From contig JAPPHB010000082.1 of NCBI GenBank assembly GCA_028821195.1, positions 8,308 to 72,307 of the forward strand: DNA of 64,000 nucleotides. Reading direction: 5' to 3'. The stretch is from Gammaproteobacteria bacterium (GTDB lineage Bacteria > Gemmatimonadota > Gemmatimonadetes > Longimicrobiales > Gaopeijiaceae). Made by a program: the position numbers and the translations under genes. Of the stretch, positions 50,980-59,158 are shown piece after piece. How positions within the stretch are numbered: the stretch's first letter is position 1; each line of letters begins with the position of its first letter. The notes beneath the pieces are model-generated. The model did not search any database, was not told the origin of the DNA, and saw only the letters and a program-made list of their open reading frames with translations.

Positions 50980-53510
50980 GCGATCTCCCGAGGCGTGACC
51001 CGGCCCTGGGGGATCTTCCGCTTTGGGCCGAGACGGGCGACGGGTCCCGGCCGGATTCGGGGGCGGCGTCCGGCGACGCGGCTCATCCGGCACCCGGGGT
51101 GGGGTCCGGCTTCACGCTCATAGGCAAGCCCCAGCGCAAGGTGGACGGGCTGGCCAAGGCGACCGGCAAGGCGGCGTACACCGACGACATCTCGCTTCCC
51201 GGGATGCTGCACGGGAAGATCCTGCGCAGCCCACACCCCCACGCCCGCATCCTCTCCATCGACGCCTCCCGGGCGCTTGCGCTCGAGGGCGTGCACGCTG
51301 TCGTCACGGGCCGCGACATGGCGGTCCGATACGGAATCATTCCGTGGACGCCCGACGAGTACCCGCTTTGCGTGGAGCGGGTGCGCTACATCGGGGACGG
51401 CGTGGCGGCGGTGGCGGCCGTGGACGAGGACACCGCGATCCGGGCCCTCGCGCTGATCCGCGTCGAGTACGAGGAGCTGCCCGCCTGTCTCGATCCCGCG
51501 GAGGCGCTCGCCGCCGATGGGAGCGAGGAGCGTCCCTTCATCCACGAGCCGCGCCGGGAGGGACGGAACGGCAACGTCACCAAGCGGGTGCAGCTCAGCT
51601 TCGGCGAGGTGGACGAGCGCATGGCGGGCGCCGATGTGGTGGTGGAGGGCGAGTACTTCTTCGAGGGCACCACCCACACCCCCATCGAACCGCACTGCGC
51701 CATCGGCCGCTACGACGAGAACGGGCGCCTGACGGTGTGGTCGGCGACCCAGGTGCCGCACTACCTGCACCGCGAGCTGGCCTCGGTGCTGGGGCTGGAC
51801 CCGGCGACCATCCGGGTCGTGCAGCCGCCGGTGGGCGGGGCCTTCGGCGGCAAGTCCGAGCCCTTCGACCTGGAGTTCTGCGTCGCCCGCCTGTCCATGG
51901 TGACGGGGCGCCCGGTCAAGATCCTGTACACCCGCGAGGAGGTGTTCTACGCTCACCGCGGACGCCATCCTTTCCACATGAAGTACCGCACCGGCGCCGA
52001 CGGCGAGGGCCGGCTGCAGGCGGTGGACGCGGAGGTCGTTCTGGACGGGGGCGCCTACGCGTCCTTCGGGCTCGTGACCACGTACTACGCGGGCCAGTTG
52101 CTCACCGCGCCCTACGCCATGCCCGCGTACCGCTTCGACTCGACGCGTGTCTACACCAACAAGCCCGCCTGCGGCCCGAAACGCGGCCACGGCTCGGTGC
52201 AGCCGCGCTTCGCCTTCGAGGTGCAGTTGGACAAGCTCGCCGAGAAGCTGGCGATGGACCCCATCGAGCTCCGGCGCGTCAACTTCATGGGCGGCAACAC
52301 GCGCACGGTGAACGAGCTGCGCGTCACCTCGAACGGCTTCTTGGAGTGCCTGGATGCCGTGGAAAAGGCGAGCGGATGGCGGGAGCGCCATCGACGGCTG
52401 CCGCCGGGGCGGGGACTCGGCGTCGCCGGTTCGTGCTACATCTCCGGAACCAACTACCCGGTCTATCCCAACGAGATGCCGCAGTCGGCGATCCAGTTGC
52501 AGGTGGACAGGTCGGGGCGGGTGGCGGTGCTGAGCGGAGCATCGGAGATCGGGCAGGGGTGCGATTCCATGGTGGCCTACATCACCGCGGAGGAGCTGGG
52601 CGTGCCGCTCGAGTACGTGCGCGTGCTGGCCGGCGACACCGACTTCACCCCGGTGGACCTGGGCGCCTACTCGTCGCGCATCACCTTCATGCTCGGCAAC
52701 GCCTGCATCGATGCCGCCCGCAAGCTGCGGCGGAAGGTGCAGGAGGCCGTGGCGGAGGACTGGGAATGCCGGCCGGGCCAGGTTCAACTGGCGGGAGGGT
52801 GGGCGTATTACACGCCGGACACCGGGCGGCGGATGCCCATCGCCCAGGCGTTCAACCTCGCCGAGGCGCGTTATGGCACGCTGGGGGCCACAGGCTGGTA
52901 CAACACCCCGCGCGACAACCACGGCGATTACCGCGGCGGGACCATCGGCGCCTCGCCCGCGTACTCGTTCACCGCGCACGTGGCCGAGGTAGACGTGGAT
53001 GTCGAGACCGGCGTCGTGGCCGTGGTCCGGATCTGGGTGGCGCACGACTGCGGTCGCGCCCTCAACCCGCTGCTCGTGGAAGGCCAGATGGAGGGGTCCG
53101 TCTACATGGGCTTCGCCGAGGCGCTCATGGAGGAGCAGATCTTCAAGTCCGCCGCGCAGGGACGCGCGGGGCTCCACAACGCGCCTTCGCTCCTCGACTA
53201 CCGCATTCCCACCAGCCTGGACACGCCGGAAATCGAATCGCTGATCGTCGAGTCGATCGACCCGGAGGGCCCCTACGGCGCCAAGGAGGCGGGAGAGGGG
53301 CCGCTCCACTCGTCGATCCCGGCGATCGCCAACGCCATCCATGACGCCACGGGAGTTCGCATGGACCGTCTGCCCTTTTCCGCCCCGAACGTGTGGAGAG
53401 CCATCCAGGAGGCGGGGGGTCCGAAGGCGCTGGAGCCGCCAGGGCGCGCGGCCGCTGCGCCACGGGAGCCCGCGAGGGTCGACAGGGCGGCGGTGGGGGT
53501 GGCGCGATGA
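50976..53510 (+). CDS. 4-hydroxybenzoyl-CoA reductase-like alpha subunit (Mo cofactor)
   Basis: 844 residues. Molybdopterin motifs: PVGGAFGGKSEPFD, NKPACGPKRGHGSVQPRFAFE, SGASEIGQGCDSMVAYITAEELG, DCGRALNPLLVEGQMEGS and YGAKEAGEGPLHSSIPAIANA, the last with the catalytic Glu. The CGPKRGHG block and the DLGAYSSRITFMLGNAC stretch are closer to benzoyl-CoA-type reductases than to xanthine dehydrogenase. It presumably removes a phenolic hydroxyl from an aromatic acyl-CoA; the true substrate is not shown. Confidence 0.88.
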   Translation: MSDLPRRDPALGDLPLWAETGDGSRPDSGAASGDAAHPAPGVGSGFTLIGKPQRKVDGLAKATGKAAYTDDISLPGMLHGKILRSPHPHARILSIDASRALALEGVHAVVTGRDMAVRYGIIPWTPDEYPLCVERVRYIGDGVAAVAAVDEDTAIRALALIRVEYEELPACLDPAEALAADGSEERPFIHEPRREGRNGNVTKRVQLSFGEVDERMAGADVVVEGEYFFEGTTHTPIEPHCAIGRYDENGRLTVWSATQVPHYLHRELASVLGLDPATIRVVQPPVGGAFGGKSEPFDLEFCVARLSMVTGRPVKILYTREEVFYAHRGRHPFHMKYRTGADGEGRLQAVDAEVVLDGGAYASFGLVTTYYAGQLLTAPYAMPAYRFDSTRVYTNKPACGPKRGHGSVQPRFAFEVQLDKLAEKLAMDPIELRRVNFMGGNTRTVNELRVTSNGFLECLDAVEKASGWRERHRRLPPGRGLGVAGSCYISGTNYPVYPNEMPQSAIQLQVDRSGRVAVLSGASEIGQGCDSMVAYITAEELGVPLEYVRVLAGDTDFTPVDLGAYSSRITFMLGNACIDAARKLRRKVQEAVAEDWECRPGQVQLAGGWAYYTPDTGRRMPIAQAFNLAEARYGTLGATGWYNTPRDNHGDYRGGTIGASPAYSFTAHVAEVDVDVETGVVAVVRIWVAHDCGRALNPLLVEGQMEGSVYMGFAEALMEEQIFKSAAQGRAGLHNAPSLLDYRIPTSLDTPEIESLIVESIDPEGPYGAKEAGEGPLHSSIPAIANAIHDATGVRMDRLPFSAPNVWRAIQEAGGPKALEPPGRAAAAPREPARVDRAAVGVAR

Positions 53511-54541
53511 GTGCCAATGCAGCGGCTCACCGTCGCGGGGACGCACCTGCGCGACGGAGCGCGTTCAGGCACGTAATACACGCGTATTACAAGCGGGCGA
53601 TGCGTCCCGCCGCCGCCATCGCCGCGCTTCTGGCCATACCAGTCTTTCTCGCCCTTGCGTCGTGTGATTCCGGGTCTTCGGCCGAGGAGGCCCGCCTGCT
53701 GGCGCTGTCCGAGGGGACGTCGGAGGACTGGGGCATCGTGCGCTCGACGCTTGCCTGGGCCTGGGACGAAGAACTGCACGGTCTGCCGCTGGGCGAGACC
53801 ATGGCGCGCATCGGCGTGACCTTCGTGGGTACCGCGTACGTGCCGCAGACCCTGGAGGTCGAGGGTCCCGAGCGCCTGGTCGTCAACCTGCGTGAGCTCG
53901 ACTGCGTCACCTTCGTCGAGAACGTGCTGGCGCTGGGCCGCTTCGTTCATCTTCACGACCCGTCGGTGCTCGACGACGACGAGCGGCTGCGCGCCGAGTA
54001 CCGGCGGCTGCTCACCGAGATCCGGTACCGGGGCGGCGAGCTGGAGGGCTATCCGAGCCGGCTGCACTACTTCTCCGAGTGGATCGCCGACAACGAGGCG
54101 CGGGGGCTGATGCGCGACATCTCACGGGAGTTGGGCGGGATGGCCGACGACACTCCGATCGACTTCATGTCGACGCACCCGGATGCCTACCGGCAGCTCT
54201 CCGAGCCCGGCATCGTCGACGAGATCGCGCGCGCGGAGGCCCGGCTGAGCGCGCGGCCCCGCTACTTCATCGGCGAGGCGCACATCGAGGACGCGGCTCC
54301 GGGTATCGCCAACGGCGACATCATCGCCGCCACCTCCACGGTGGACGGTCTGGACATCGCGCACACCGGGCTGGCGCTGGTGCGCGACGGCGGCGTGTTT
54401 CTGCTCCACGCTCCCCTGGTCGGGTCCGAAGTCCAGATCAGCGAGTTTCCGCTCTCGGCGCGTGTCCAGCGCATCGGAGGCCAGGACGGCATCATGGTGG
54501 CGCGACCCCTGGAGCCGGGCGCCGCCGCCGGAGATCGCTGA
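53507..54541 (+). CDS. DUF1460 amidase-like lipoprotein embedded in the hcr-like operon
   Basis: 344 residues from the ATG at 53507, overlapping the alpha-subunit stop as ATGA; an ATG at 53600 would give a more usual signal (AAIAALLAIPVFLALASC, lipobox). The DUF1460 (N-acetylmuramoyl-L-alanine amidase-like, NlpC/P60-related) core has the catalytic Cys in VNLRELDCVTFVENVLALGR and the His in DIAHTGLALVRDGGVFLLHAP. A cell-wall hydrolase within a molybdoenzyme operon is odd. Its stop is directly followed by the next gene's ATG. Confidence 0.85.
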   Translation: MSANAAAHRRGDAPARRSAFRHVIHAYYKRAMRPAAAIAALLAIPVFLALASCDSGSSAEEARLLALSEGTSEDWGIVRSTLAWAWDEELHGLPLGETMARIGVTFVGTAYVPQTLEVEGPERLVVNLRELDCVTFVENVLALGRFVHLHDPSVLDDDERLRAEYRRLLTEIRYRGGELEGYPSRLHYFSEWIADNEARGLMRDISRELGGMADDTPIDFMSTHPDAYRQLSEPGIVDEIARAEARLSARPRYFIGEAHIEDAAPGIANGDIIAATSTVDGLDIAHTGLALVRDGGVFLLHAPLVGSEVQISEFPLSARVQRIGGQDGIMVARPLEPGAAAGDR

Positions 54542-55543
54542 ATGCTGCGCCTGCCCCCGTTCCGCTACCACCGGCCCCGAACCATCGACGAAGCCGTGGG
54601 GCTGCTGGACCGTTGGGGAAGCCGGGCGCTCCCGGTCTCGGGGGGTACGGACCTCATCCCCAACATGAAGCATCGGCTCTTCACCCCGGACCACCTGGTC
54701 GCGCTAAAGCAGATCCCGGGCATGAGTGGATTCCGGCGCGACGGCAGCGCGCTCGTGATCGGCGGGGCGGAGACGCTCGCCGCGGTGGCGCGCCATCCCG
54801 AGGTGCGGCGCCGGTTCCCGTCGCTGGCCGCGGCCGCAGGGCAGGTGGCGGGACCGCAGTTGCGCAACATGGGCACACTCGGAGGCAACATCTGCCTGGA
54901 CACCCGCTGCACGTATTACAACCAGACGGAGTTCTGGCGCGACGCCCTCGGGTACTGCCTCAAGAAGGATGGGAATGTGTGCCACGTCACCCGCGTCGGG
55001 AAGAAGTGCGTGGCCGCCCATTCGGCCGATACCCCGCCCGTGCTCATGACGCTGGGAGCGACCATCGAACTGGCCGGGCCGGAGGGGCGCCGGCAGGTGG
55101 GCCTGAACGACTTCTTCCTGGCGGACGGCATCCGAAACAGCCGCAGGAAGCCGGGGGAAATCGTGACCCGGGTGCGCATTCCCTTCCCCTCGCGTGACAG
55201 CCACGCCGCGTACACGAAGCTGCGCCAGCGCCATTCCATCGACTTTCCGCTGCTGTCGGTGGCCGTGTCCGCCGACTTTCAGCGCTCCGGGCGAGTCTGC
55301 CAGATCATGGGCGTGGTGACCGCGCTCGGCGCCCGGCCGCGGCTGCTGACCGGATGGGCCCGCATCGCGCTGGGCCGCCCGCTCTCGAACGACGTGATCG
55401 AGGCGCTCGCGGAGCGGGCCCACCGCCAGTGCCATCCGCTGGAAAACGCGATCGTCGATGCGGACTGGCGCCGGGCGATGGTGCCGGTGCAGGTTCGTCT
55501 GGCGCTGGAGGCGTTGCGGCCCTCAGCCGCGAGTGCTTCGTAG
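54542..55543 (+). CDS. 4-hydroxybenzoyl-CoA reductase-like beta subunit (FAD, 4Fe-4S)
   Basis: 333 residues. FAD motifs PVSGGTDLIPNMK and QLRNMGTLGGNICLDTRC. Between about residues 118 and 160 an inserted loop carries cysteines at CLDTRC, YCLKKDGNVC and GKKC, the four-cysteine [4Fe-4S] insertion that distinguishes HcrB from other xanthine dehydrogenase family flavoproteins. It feeds electrons, probably from ferredoxin, to the molybdenum subunit. It begins immediately after the DUF1460 stop. Confidence 0.9.
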   Translation: MLRLPPFRYHRPRTIDEAVGLLDRWGSRALPVSGGTDLIPNMKHRLFTPDHLVALKQIPGMSGFRRDGSALVIGGAETLAAVARHPEVRRRFPSLAAAAGQVAGPQLRNMGTLGGNICLDTRCTYYNQTEFWRDALGYCLKKDGNVCHVTRVGKKCVAAHSADTPPVLMTLGATIELAGPEGRRQVGLNDFFLADGIRNSRRKPGEIVTRVRIPFPSRDSHAAYTKLRQRHSIDFPLLSVAVSADFQRSGRVCQIMGVVTALGARPRLLTGWARIALGRPLSNDVIEALAERAHRQCHPLENAIVDADWRRAMVPVQVRLALEALRPSAASAS

Positions 55544-55591
55544 GGCCGGCCACACACCCCCAACCCGCATCCGACCAACCTCGAGCCAGCC

Positions 55592-56836
55592 ATGCGCGCC
55601 GTCCGCTTCCACGTTTCCATCCCCGGGTACCTGATCGCCAAATCGCTCGGCCGGGTGACCGACTGGGCGCTCTTCGGAGCCGCCGGTGGCGTCAAGCTGG
55701 AGGATCTCCCCGTCCCCGCGCTGCCGGGTCCGTCGTGGGTGGGGCTTGAGGTGCTGCAGAGCGGCATCTGCGGCTCCGACATCAGCAACGTGACCTACGC
55801 CGCCAGCCCCTCCATGGAGCCCTTCGGCTCGTTCCCGGCGGTGCTCGGGCACGAGATTCTCGCACGGGTGGTGGAGACCGGGCCGCAAGTGCGCGCGGTG
55901 GAGGTGGGGCAGCGGGTGGTGGTGGACCCGATGATCTCGTGCACCACGCGCGGATTTGGGGCTCGGGACCACTGCCGGTCGTGCGACGAGGGCCTCCATT
56001 CCACGTGCGAGCGGGCCGGGGAGGAGGGTCCTCCGCGCGAAGATGGCAGCTGCCTGGGGCGCGGCCTGACCATCGGCTACCACGGCGACCTGCCGGGGGG
56101 CTGGGGGGAGCGCATGGTGGCGCATGAGAGCCAGTTGTTTCCGGTTCCGGACGCCGTCCCCGACCGCCGCGCGGTCCTGACCGAACCGGTCTCCATCGGG
56201 GTGCACGGCGCGCTCCGCAGCCCTCCGCACCCGGACGAGCCGGTGCTGGTGATCGGCAGCGGTCCCATCGCGCTGGGCACCATCTGGGCGCTGCGCGCGC
56301 TGGGCTTCGACGGATTCCTGCTGGGCCAGACCAAGCGTGCGCACGAAGCGGAGCTGGCGCGGGCGTTCGGCGCCTCCGACGTGGTGTCGCCGGGCTTCGA
56401 GGCCCGCAGCGCGCTGGTCGATACCGGGGCGGTGGCCTATCAGCCCATCGTGGGCCCGGAAGTCTTCGAGCGCGGGGGATTTCCGCTGATCTTCGACTGC
56501 GTGGGCAGCGCGGGAAGCCTGGCCCAGGCGTTGAGTTTCGCCTCGCCGCGGGGCCGGGTGGTGATGCTCGGGTGCGCGGGCCAGACCCGACTCGACCTCA
56601 CCTGGATGTGGGCCCGGGAGCTCGAGCTGAAGGGATACGTGGGCTACGGGCGGGAAAGCTGGCGGGGCGAGACCCGCCACACCATGGCGATCGCGCACGA
56701 ACTGATGGAGGAGACAGGCACGCCCCTGGAGAAGATGGTGACCCACGTCTTCCCGCTGGGGCAGTTCCGCACCGCGCTGGGTGCAGCCGCCAACCATCGC
56801 GCGAGCGGGGCGGTGAAGGTGTTGCTGGAGCCCTGA
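55592..56836 (+). CDS. Zinc-dependent alcohol dehydrogenase (MDR family)
   Basis: 414 residues. Catalytic zinc ligands in SGICGSDIS and LGHEI; the structural-zinc lobe has DHCRSCDEGLHSTC; a Rossmann motif is VLVIGSGPIALGTIWALRALG. It resembles threonine/sorbitol dehydrogenase-type MDR proteins. It is 48 bases after the HcrB-like gene on the same strand and may belong to the same pathway. Confidence 0.88.
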   Translation: MRAVRFHVSIPGYLIAKSLGRVTDWALFGAAGGVKLEDLPVPALPGPSWVGLEVLQSGICGSDISNVTYAASPSMEPFGSFPAVLGHEILARVVETGPQVRAVEVGQRVVVDPMISCTTRGFGARDHCRSCDEGLHSTCERAGEEGPPREDGSCLGRGLTIGYHGDLPGGWGERMVAHESQLFPVPDAVPDRRAVLTEPVSIGVHGALRSPPHPDEPVLVIGSGPIALGTIWALRALGFDGFLLGQTKRAHEAELARAFGASDVVSPGFEARSALVDTGAVAYQPIVGPEVFERGGFPLIFDCVGSAGSLAQALSFASPRGRVVMLGCAGQTRLDLTWMWARELELKGYVGYGRESWRGETRHTMAIAHELMEETGTPLEKMVTHVFPLGQFRTALGAAANHRASGAVKVLLEP

Positions 56837-56879
56837 GGCCCGGCGAAAGGGGCCCCGGAAGATCGGGGCGGTGTCCCTC

Positions 56880-57347
56880 TCAGCCGCCGGCCGGGCCGTC
56901 TGCCTCGTCCCGGACGCGCTTCGCGGCCTCCTGCAGCGCGTCGAAGCCGAGCAGCGCGCACTTGATGCGCACCGGGAACTTGCTCACCCCCTGAAGCGCC
57001 CGCAGTTCGCCCAGCTTCCTGTCGCGCGCGGCTTCCCTGCTTCCGTGCATCATCTCGGTGAAGCGTTCGGCGAGCGCGAGGGCCTCGTCGAGGGTCTTCC
57101 CCTTCAGGCGCACGGTCATCATCGAGACCGAGGCCTGGGAGATGGAGCAGCCCTGGCCGATGAAGGTGGCGGCCTGTACGCGCTCCTCGCCGTCCAGCTT
57201 CAGGTGCAGCCGGATTTCGTCGCCGCAGACGGGGTTGGCCATGTGCACTTCGACCGTGGCTCCCGGGAGCACGCCCTTGTTCCGTGGCTTGCGGTAGTGT
57301 TCGAGGATGAGCTGCTGGTAGAGCGAACTCAGGGCGATCTCGGTCAT
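56880..57347 (-). CDS. sufU: Iron-sulfur cluster scaffold / zinc-dependent sulfurtransferase SufU
   Basis: 155 residues. Cysteines in MANPVCGDEI, FIGQGCSISQASVSMM and RIKCALLGFDALQ, with the SufU-type insertion HGSREAARDRKLGELRALQGV between. It accepts sulfur from SufS and passes it to SufBCD. It is the last gene of the suf operon, 25 bases after sufS. Confidence 0.94.
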   Translation of the reverse strand: MTEIALSSLYQQLILEHYRKPRNKGVLPGATVEVHMANPVCGDEIRLHLKLDGEERVQAATFIGQGCSISQASVSMMTVRLKGKTLDEALALAERFTEMMHGSREAARDRKLGELRALQGVSKFPVRIKCALLGFDALQEAAKRVRDEADGPAGG

Positions 57348-57372
57348 GGTGCGCGGTCTGCGATGTGTCGCG

Positions 57373-58650
57373 TCATCCGAAGATGGCCTTCACCCGATCC
57401 AGTCCCTCGATGAGCCGGTCCACGTCTTCGGTGTCGTTGTACAGGTAGAACGATGCGCGCGAGGTGGCGGGCACGCCGAAGTGCTTCATGACCAGTTGCG
57501 CGCAGTGGTGACCCGCCCGCACGGCTACCCCGTCCGCGTCCAGGATGGTCGCGACATCGTGGGCGTGGGCATGGTCGAGCAGGAACGAGACCACCCCGCA
57601 GCGCTCGGCGGCGGGCGGCCCGAAGAGGCGAATGCCGTCGATGGCCGCCAGGCGGTCGAGCGCGTACTCGAGCACGGTGCGCTCGTGCTCGGCGAGCGCG
57701 GCGTGCCCGATGCCGGTTAGGTAGTCGGCGGCCGCCCCCATCCCCACCGCGCCGGCCACGTTGGGGGTGCCGGCCTCGAACTTGTGGGGCACCTCGGCCC
57801 AGGTGCTGTATTCGCGCTCGACCACCGAGATCATCTCGCCGCCGCCCTGGTAGGGCTCCATCTGCTCGAGCAGCTCGCGACGCCCCCACAGCGCGCCGAT
57901 CCCGGTGGGCCCGCACATCTTGTGGCCCGAGGCGGCGTAGAAGTCGCACCCGAGCGTCGCCACGTCGATGGGGAGGTGAGGGGCTCCCTGGGCGCCGTCC
58001 ACCAGCAGGAGGGCGCCGGCGGCGTGAACCTGCTTGGCGATCTCCGCGACCGGGTTGACCGTGCCCAGCGCGTTGGACACGTGGGAGAGCGCCACCATGC
58101 GGGTGCGCGGCGAGAGCAGTTCCGGCAGCCGGTCGAGCAGGAGCCGGCCCTCGTCGTCGAGCTCCAGATAGCGCAGGCGGGCTCCGGCGCGGGCGGCGGC
58201 GAGCTGCCAGGGCACCAGGTTGGAGTGGTGCTCCTGGGTGGAGAGCACGATCTCATCGCCCTCGCCGAGGAAGGTGTGGCTCCAGGCGCTCGCCACCAGG
58301 TTGATCGCCTCGGTAGTGCCGCGCGTCCAGACCACCTCGGCGGGATCGGCGGCGCCCAGGAAGCGGGCCACCTTGCGGCGCGCGCCCTCGTAGGCTTCGG
58401 TCGCCCGGCGCGCGAGCTCGTGCATGCCCCGGTGGACGTTGGCGTGGTCGTGCCGGTAGTAGTGCGCGATCGCGTCGATGACCGCGTCGGGCTTCTGGGT
58501 GGAGGCGGCGTTGTCCAGGTAAACCAGCGGCTTGCCGCCCACCTCCTGCTGCAGGGCCGGGAAGTCGCGCCGGACCCGGGCGGCGAAGGCGTTCGCGCGC
58601 GAACGCCGGTCGCTGGCGCGGGCCCCGGCCGGCGCCGCCGGGGCGTTCAT
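57373..58650 (-). CDS. sufS: Cysteine desulfurase SufS
   Basis: 425 residues from the ATG at 58650, which overlaps the Rieske stop as ATGA. PLP lysine in YAASGHKMCGPTGIGALWG; the catalytic cysteine in AVRAGHHCAQLVMKHFGV; QEHHSNLVPWQ is typical of group II. The N-terminus is Ala/Arg-rich and longer than usual by about 15 residues. Confidence 0.96.
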   Translation of the reverse strand: MNAPAAPAGARASDRRSRANAFAARVRRDFPALQQEVGGKPLVYLDNAASTQKPDAVIDAIAHYYRHDHANVHRGMHELARRATEAYEGARRKVARFLGAADPAEVVWTRGTTEAINLVASAWSHTFLGEGDEIVLSTQEHHSNLVPWQLAAARAGARLRYLELDDEGRLLLDRLPELLSPRTRMVALSHVSNALGTVNPVAEIAKQVHAAGALLLVDGAQGAPHLPIDVATLGCDFYAASGHKMCGPTGIGALWGRRELLEQMEPYQGGGEMISVVEREYSTWAEVPHKFEAGTPNVAGAVGMGAAADYLTGIGHAALAEHERTVLEYALDRLAAIDGIRLFGPPAAERCGVVSFLLDHAHAHDVATILDADGVAVRAGHHCAQLVMKHFGVPATSRASFYLYNDTEDVDRLIEGLDRVKAIFG

Positions 58651-58973
58651 TTTCCCACCAGCACGAACACCGCTGCGTCCCTCACCTCGGTCGGGTAGGA
58701 GCGCACCGGCCGGATCGCGGGCAGGCATTTGGCACGCCCACTGGCGAGGTCGAAGCGGGCCCCGTGGTACATGCACTCGACCTGATCGCCCTCCAGCGTC
58801 CCGTCGGAGAGCGGATAGTCGGCGTGGGAGCAACGGTCGCGCAGGGCGTAGAAGGTGCCGTCCACGTTGGCGAGCACCACCGGGGTATCGCCGGCCATCA
58901 CGGCGAGCAACGACCCCGGAGGGCACGATTCCGCATCCGCCACGCAATGCCACTCGGGCTTCTTCCTAAACAC
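58647..58973 (-). CDS. Rieske-type ferredoxin in the suf operon
   Basis: 108 residues from a GTG at 58973. Rieske ligands RCSHADYPL (CxH) and CMYHGARFDLASG (CxxH). It resembles non-heme dioxygenase ferredoxins often found between sufD and sufS or sufU in actinobacteria and Gemmatimonadota-like genomes. It may supply electrons for cluster assembly; its role is not proven. Confidence 0.92.
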   Translation of the reverse strand: MFRKKPEWHCVADAESCPPGSLLAVMAGDTPVVLANVDGTFYALRDRCSHADYPLSDGTLEGDQVECMYHGARFDLASGRAKCLPAIRPVRSYPTEVRDAAVFVLVGK

Positions 58974-59158
58974 CAGCCTTCGTCCTGGCAGCCCGTGGAC
59001 GAACTCCCCCCGGCATTCGAACGGCGATGCATCCGCGCTGGATCGCTTCGCTCTGCGTTGCTTTTCGGCCCAATAGCCCTGCTATTCGGCCTTCAAAGCG
59101 CCTTGCCAGCCCGGCGCCTCGCCGCTCTCGGTGCGCGGGCGGATTCATCCACGGACCG
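58974..59158. other. sufD-Rieske gap with palindrome
   Basis: 185 bases. A near-perfect palindrome at 59067-59091 (GGCC-C-AATAGC, loop CCT, GCTATT-C-GGCC) and a motif near 58994-59026, ACTCCCCCCGGCATTCGAAC, that recurs before lipA at 12026-12058. No gene is evident. The palindrome could be a processing or mRNA-stability hairpin within the operon. Confidence 0.5.

Noticed and set aside
50976-53510. Xanthine or carbon monoxide dehydrogenase assignment for the molybdoenzyme
   Set aside because: The flavin subunit has the extra four-cysteine loop of HcrB, and the large subunit lacks the CO dehydrogenase active-site CSFR-type loop.
59067-59091. Terminator between sufD and the Rieske gene
   Set aside because: The palindrome is good, but no T-run follows on the minus strand and the operon continues.
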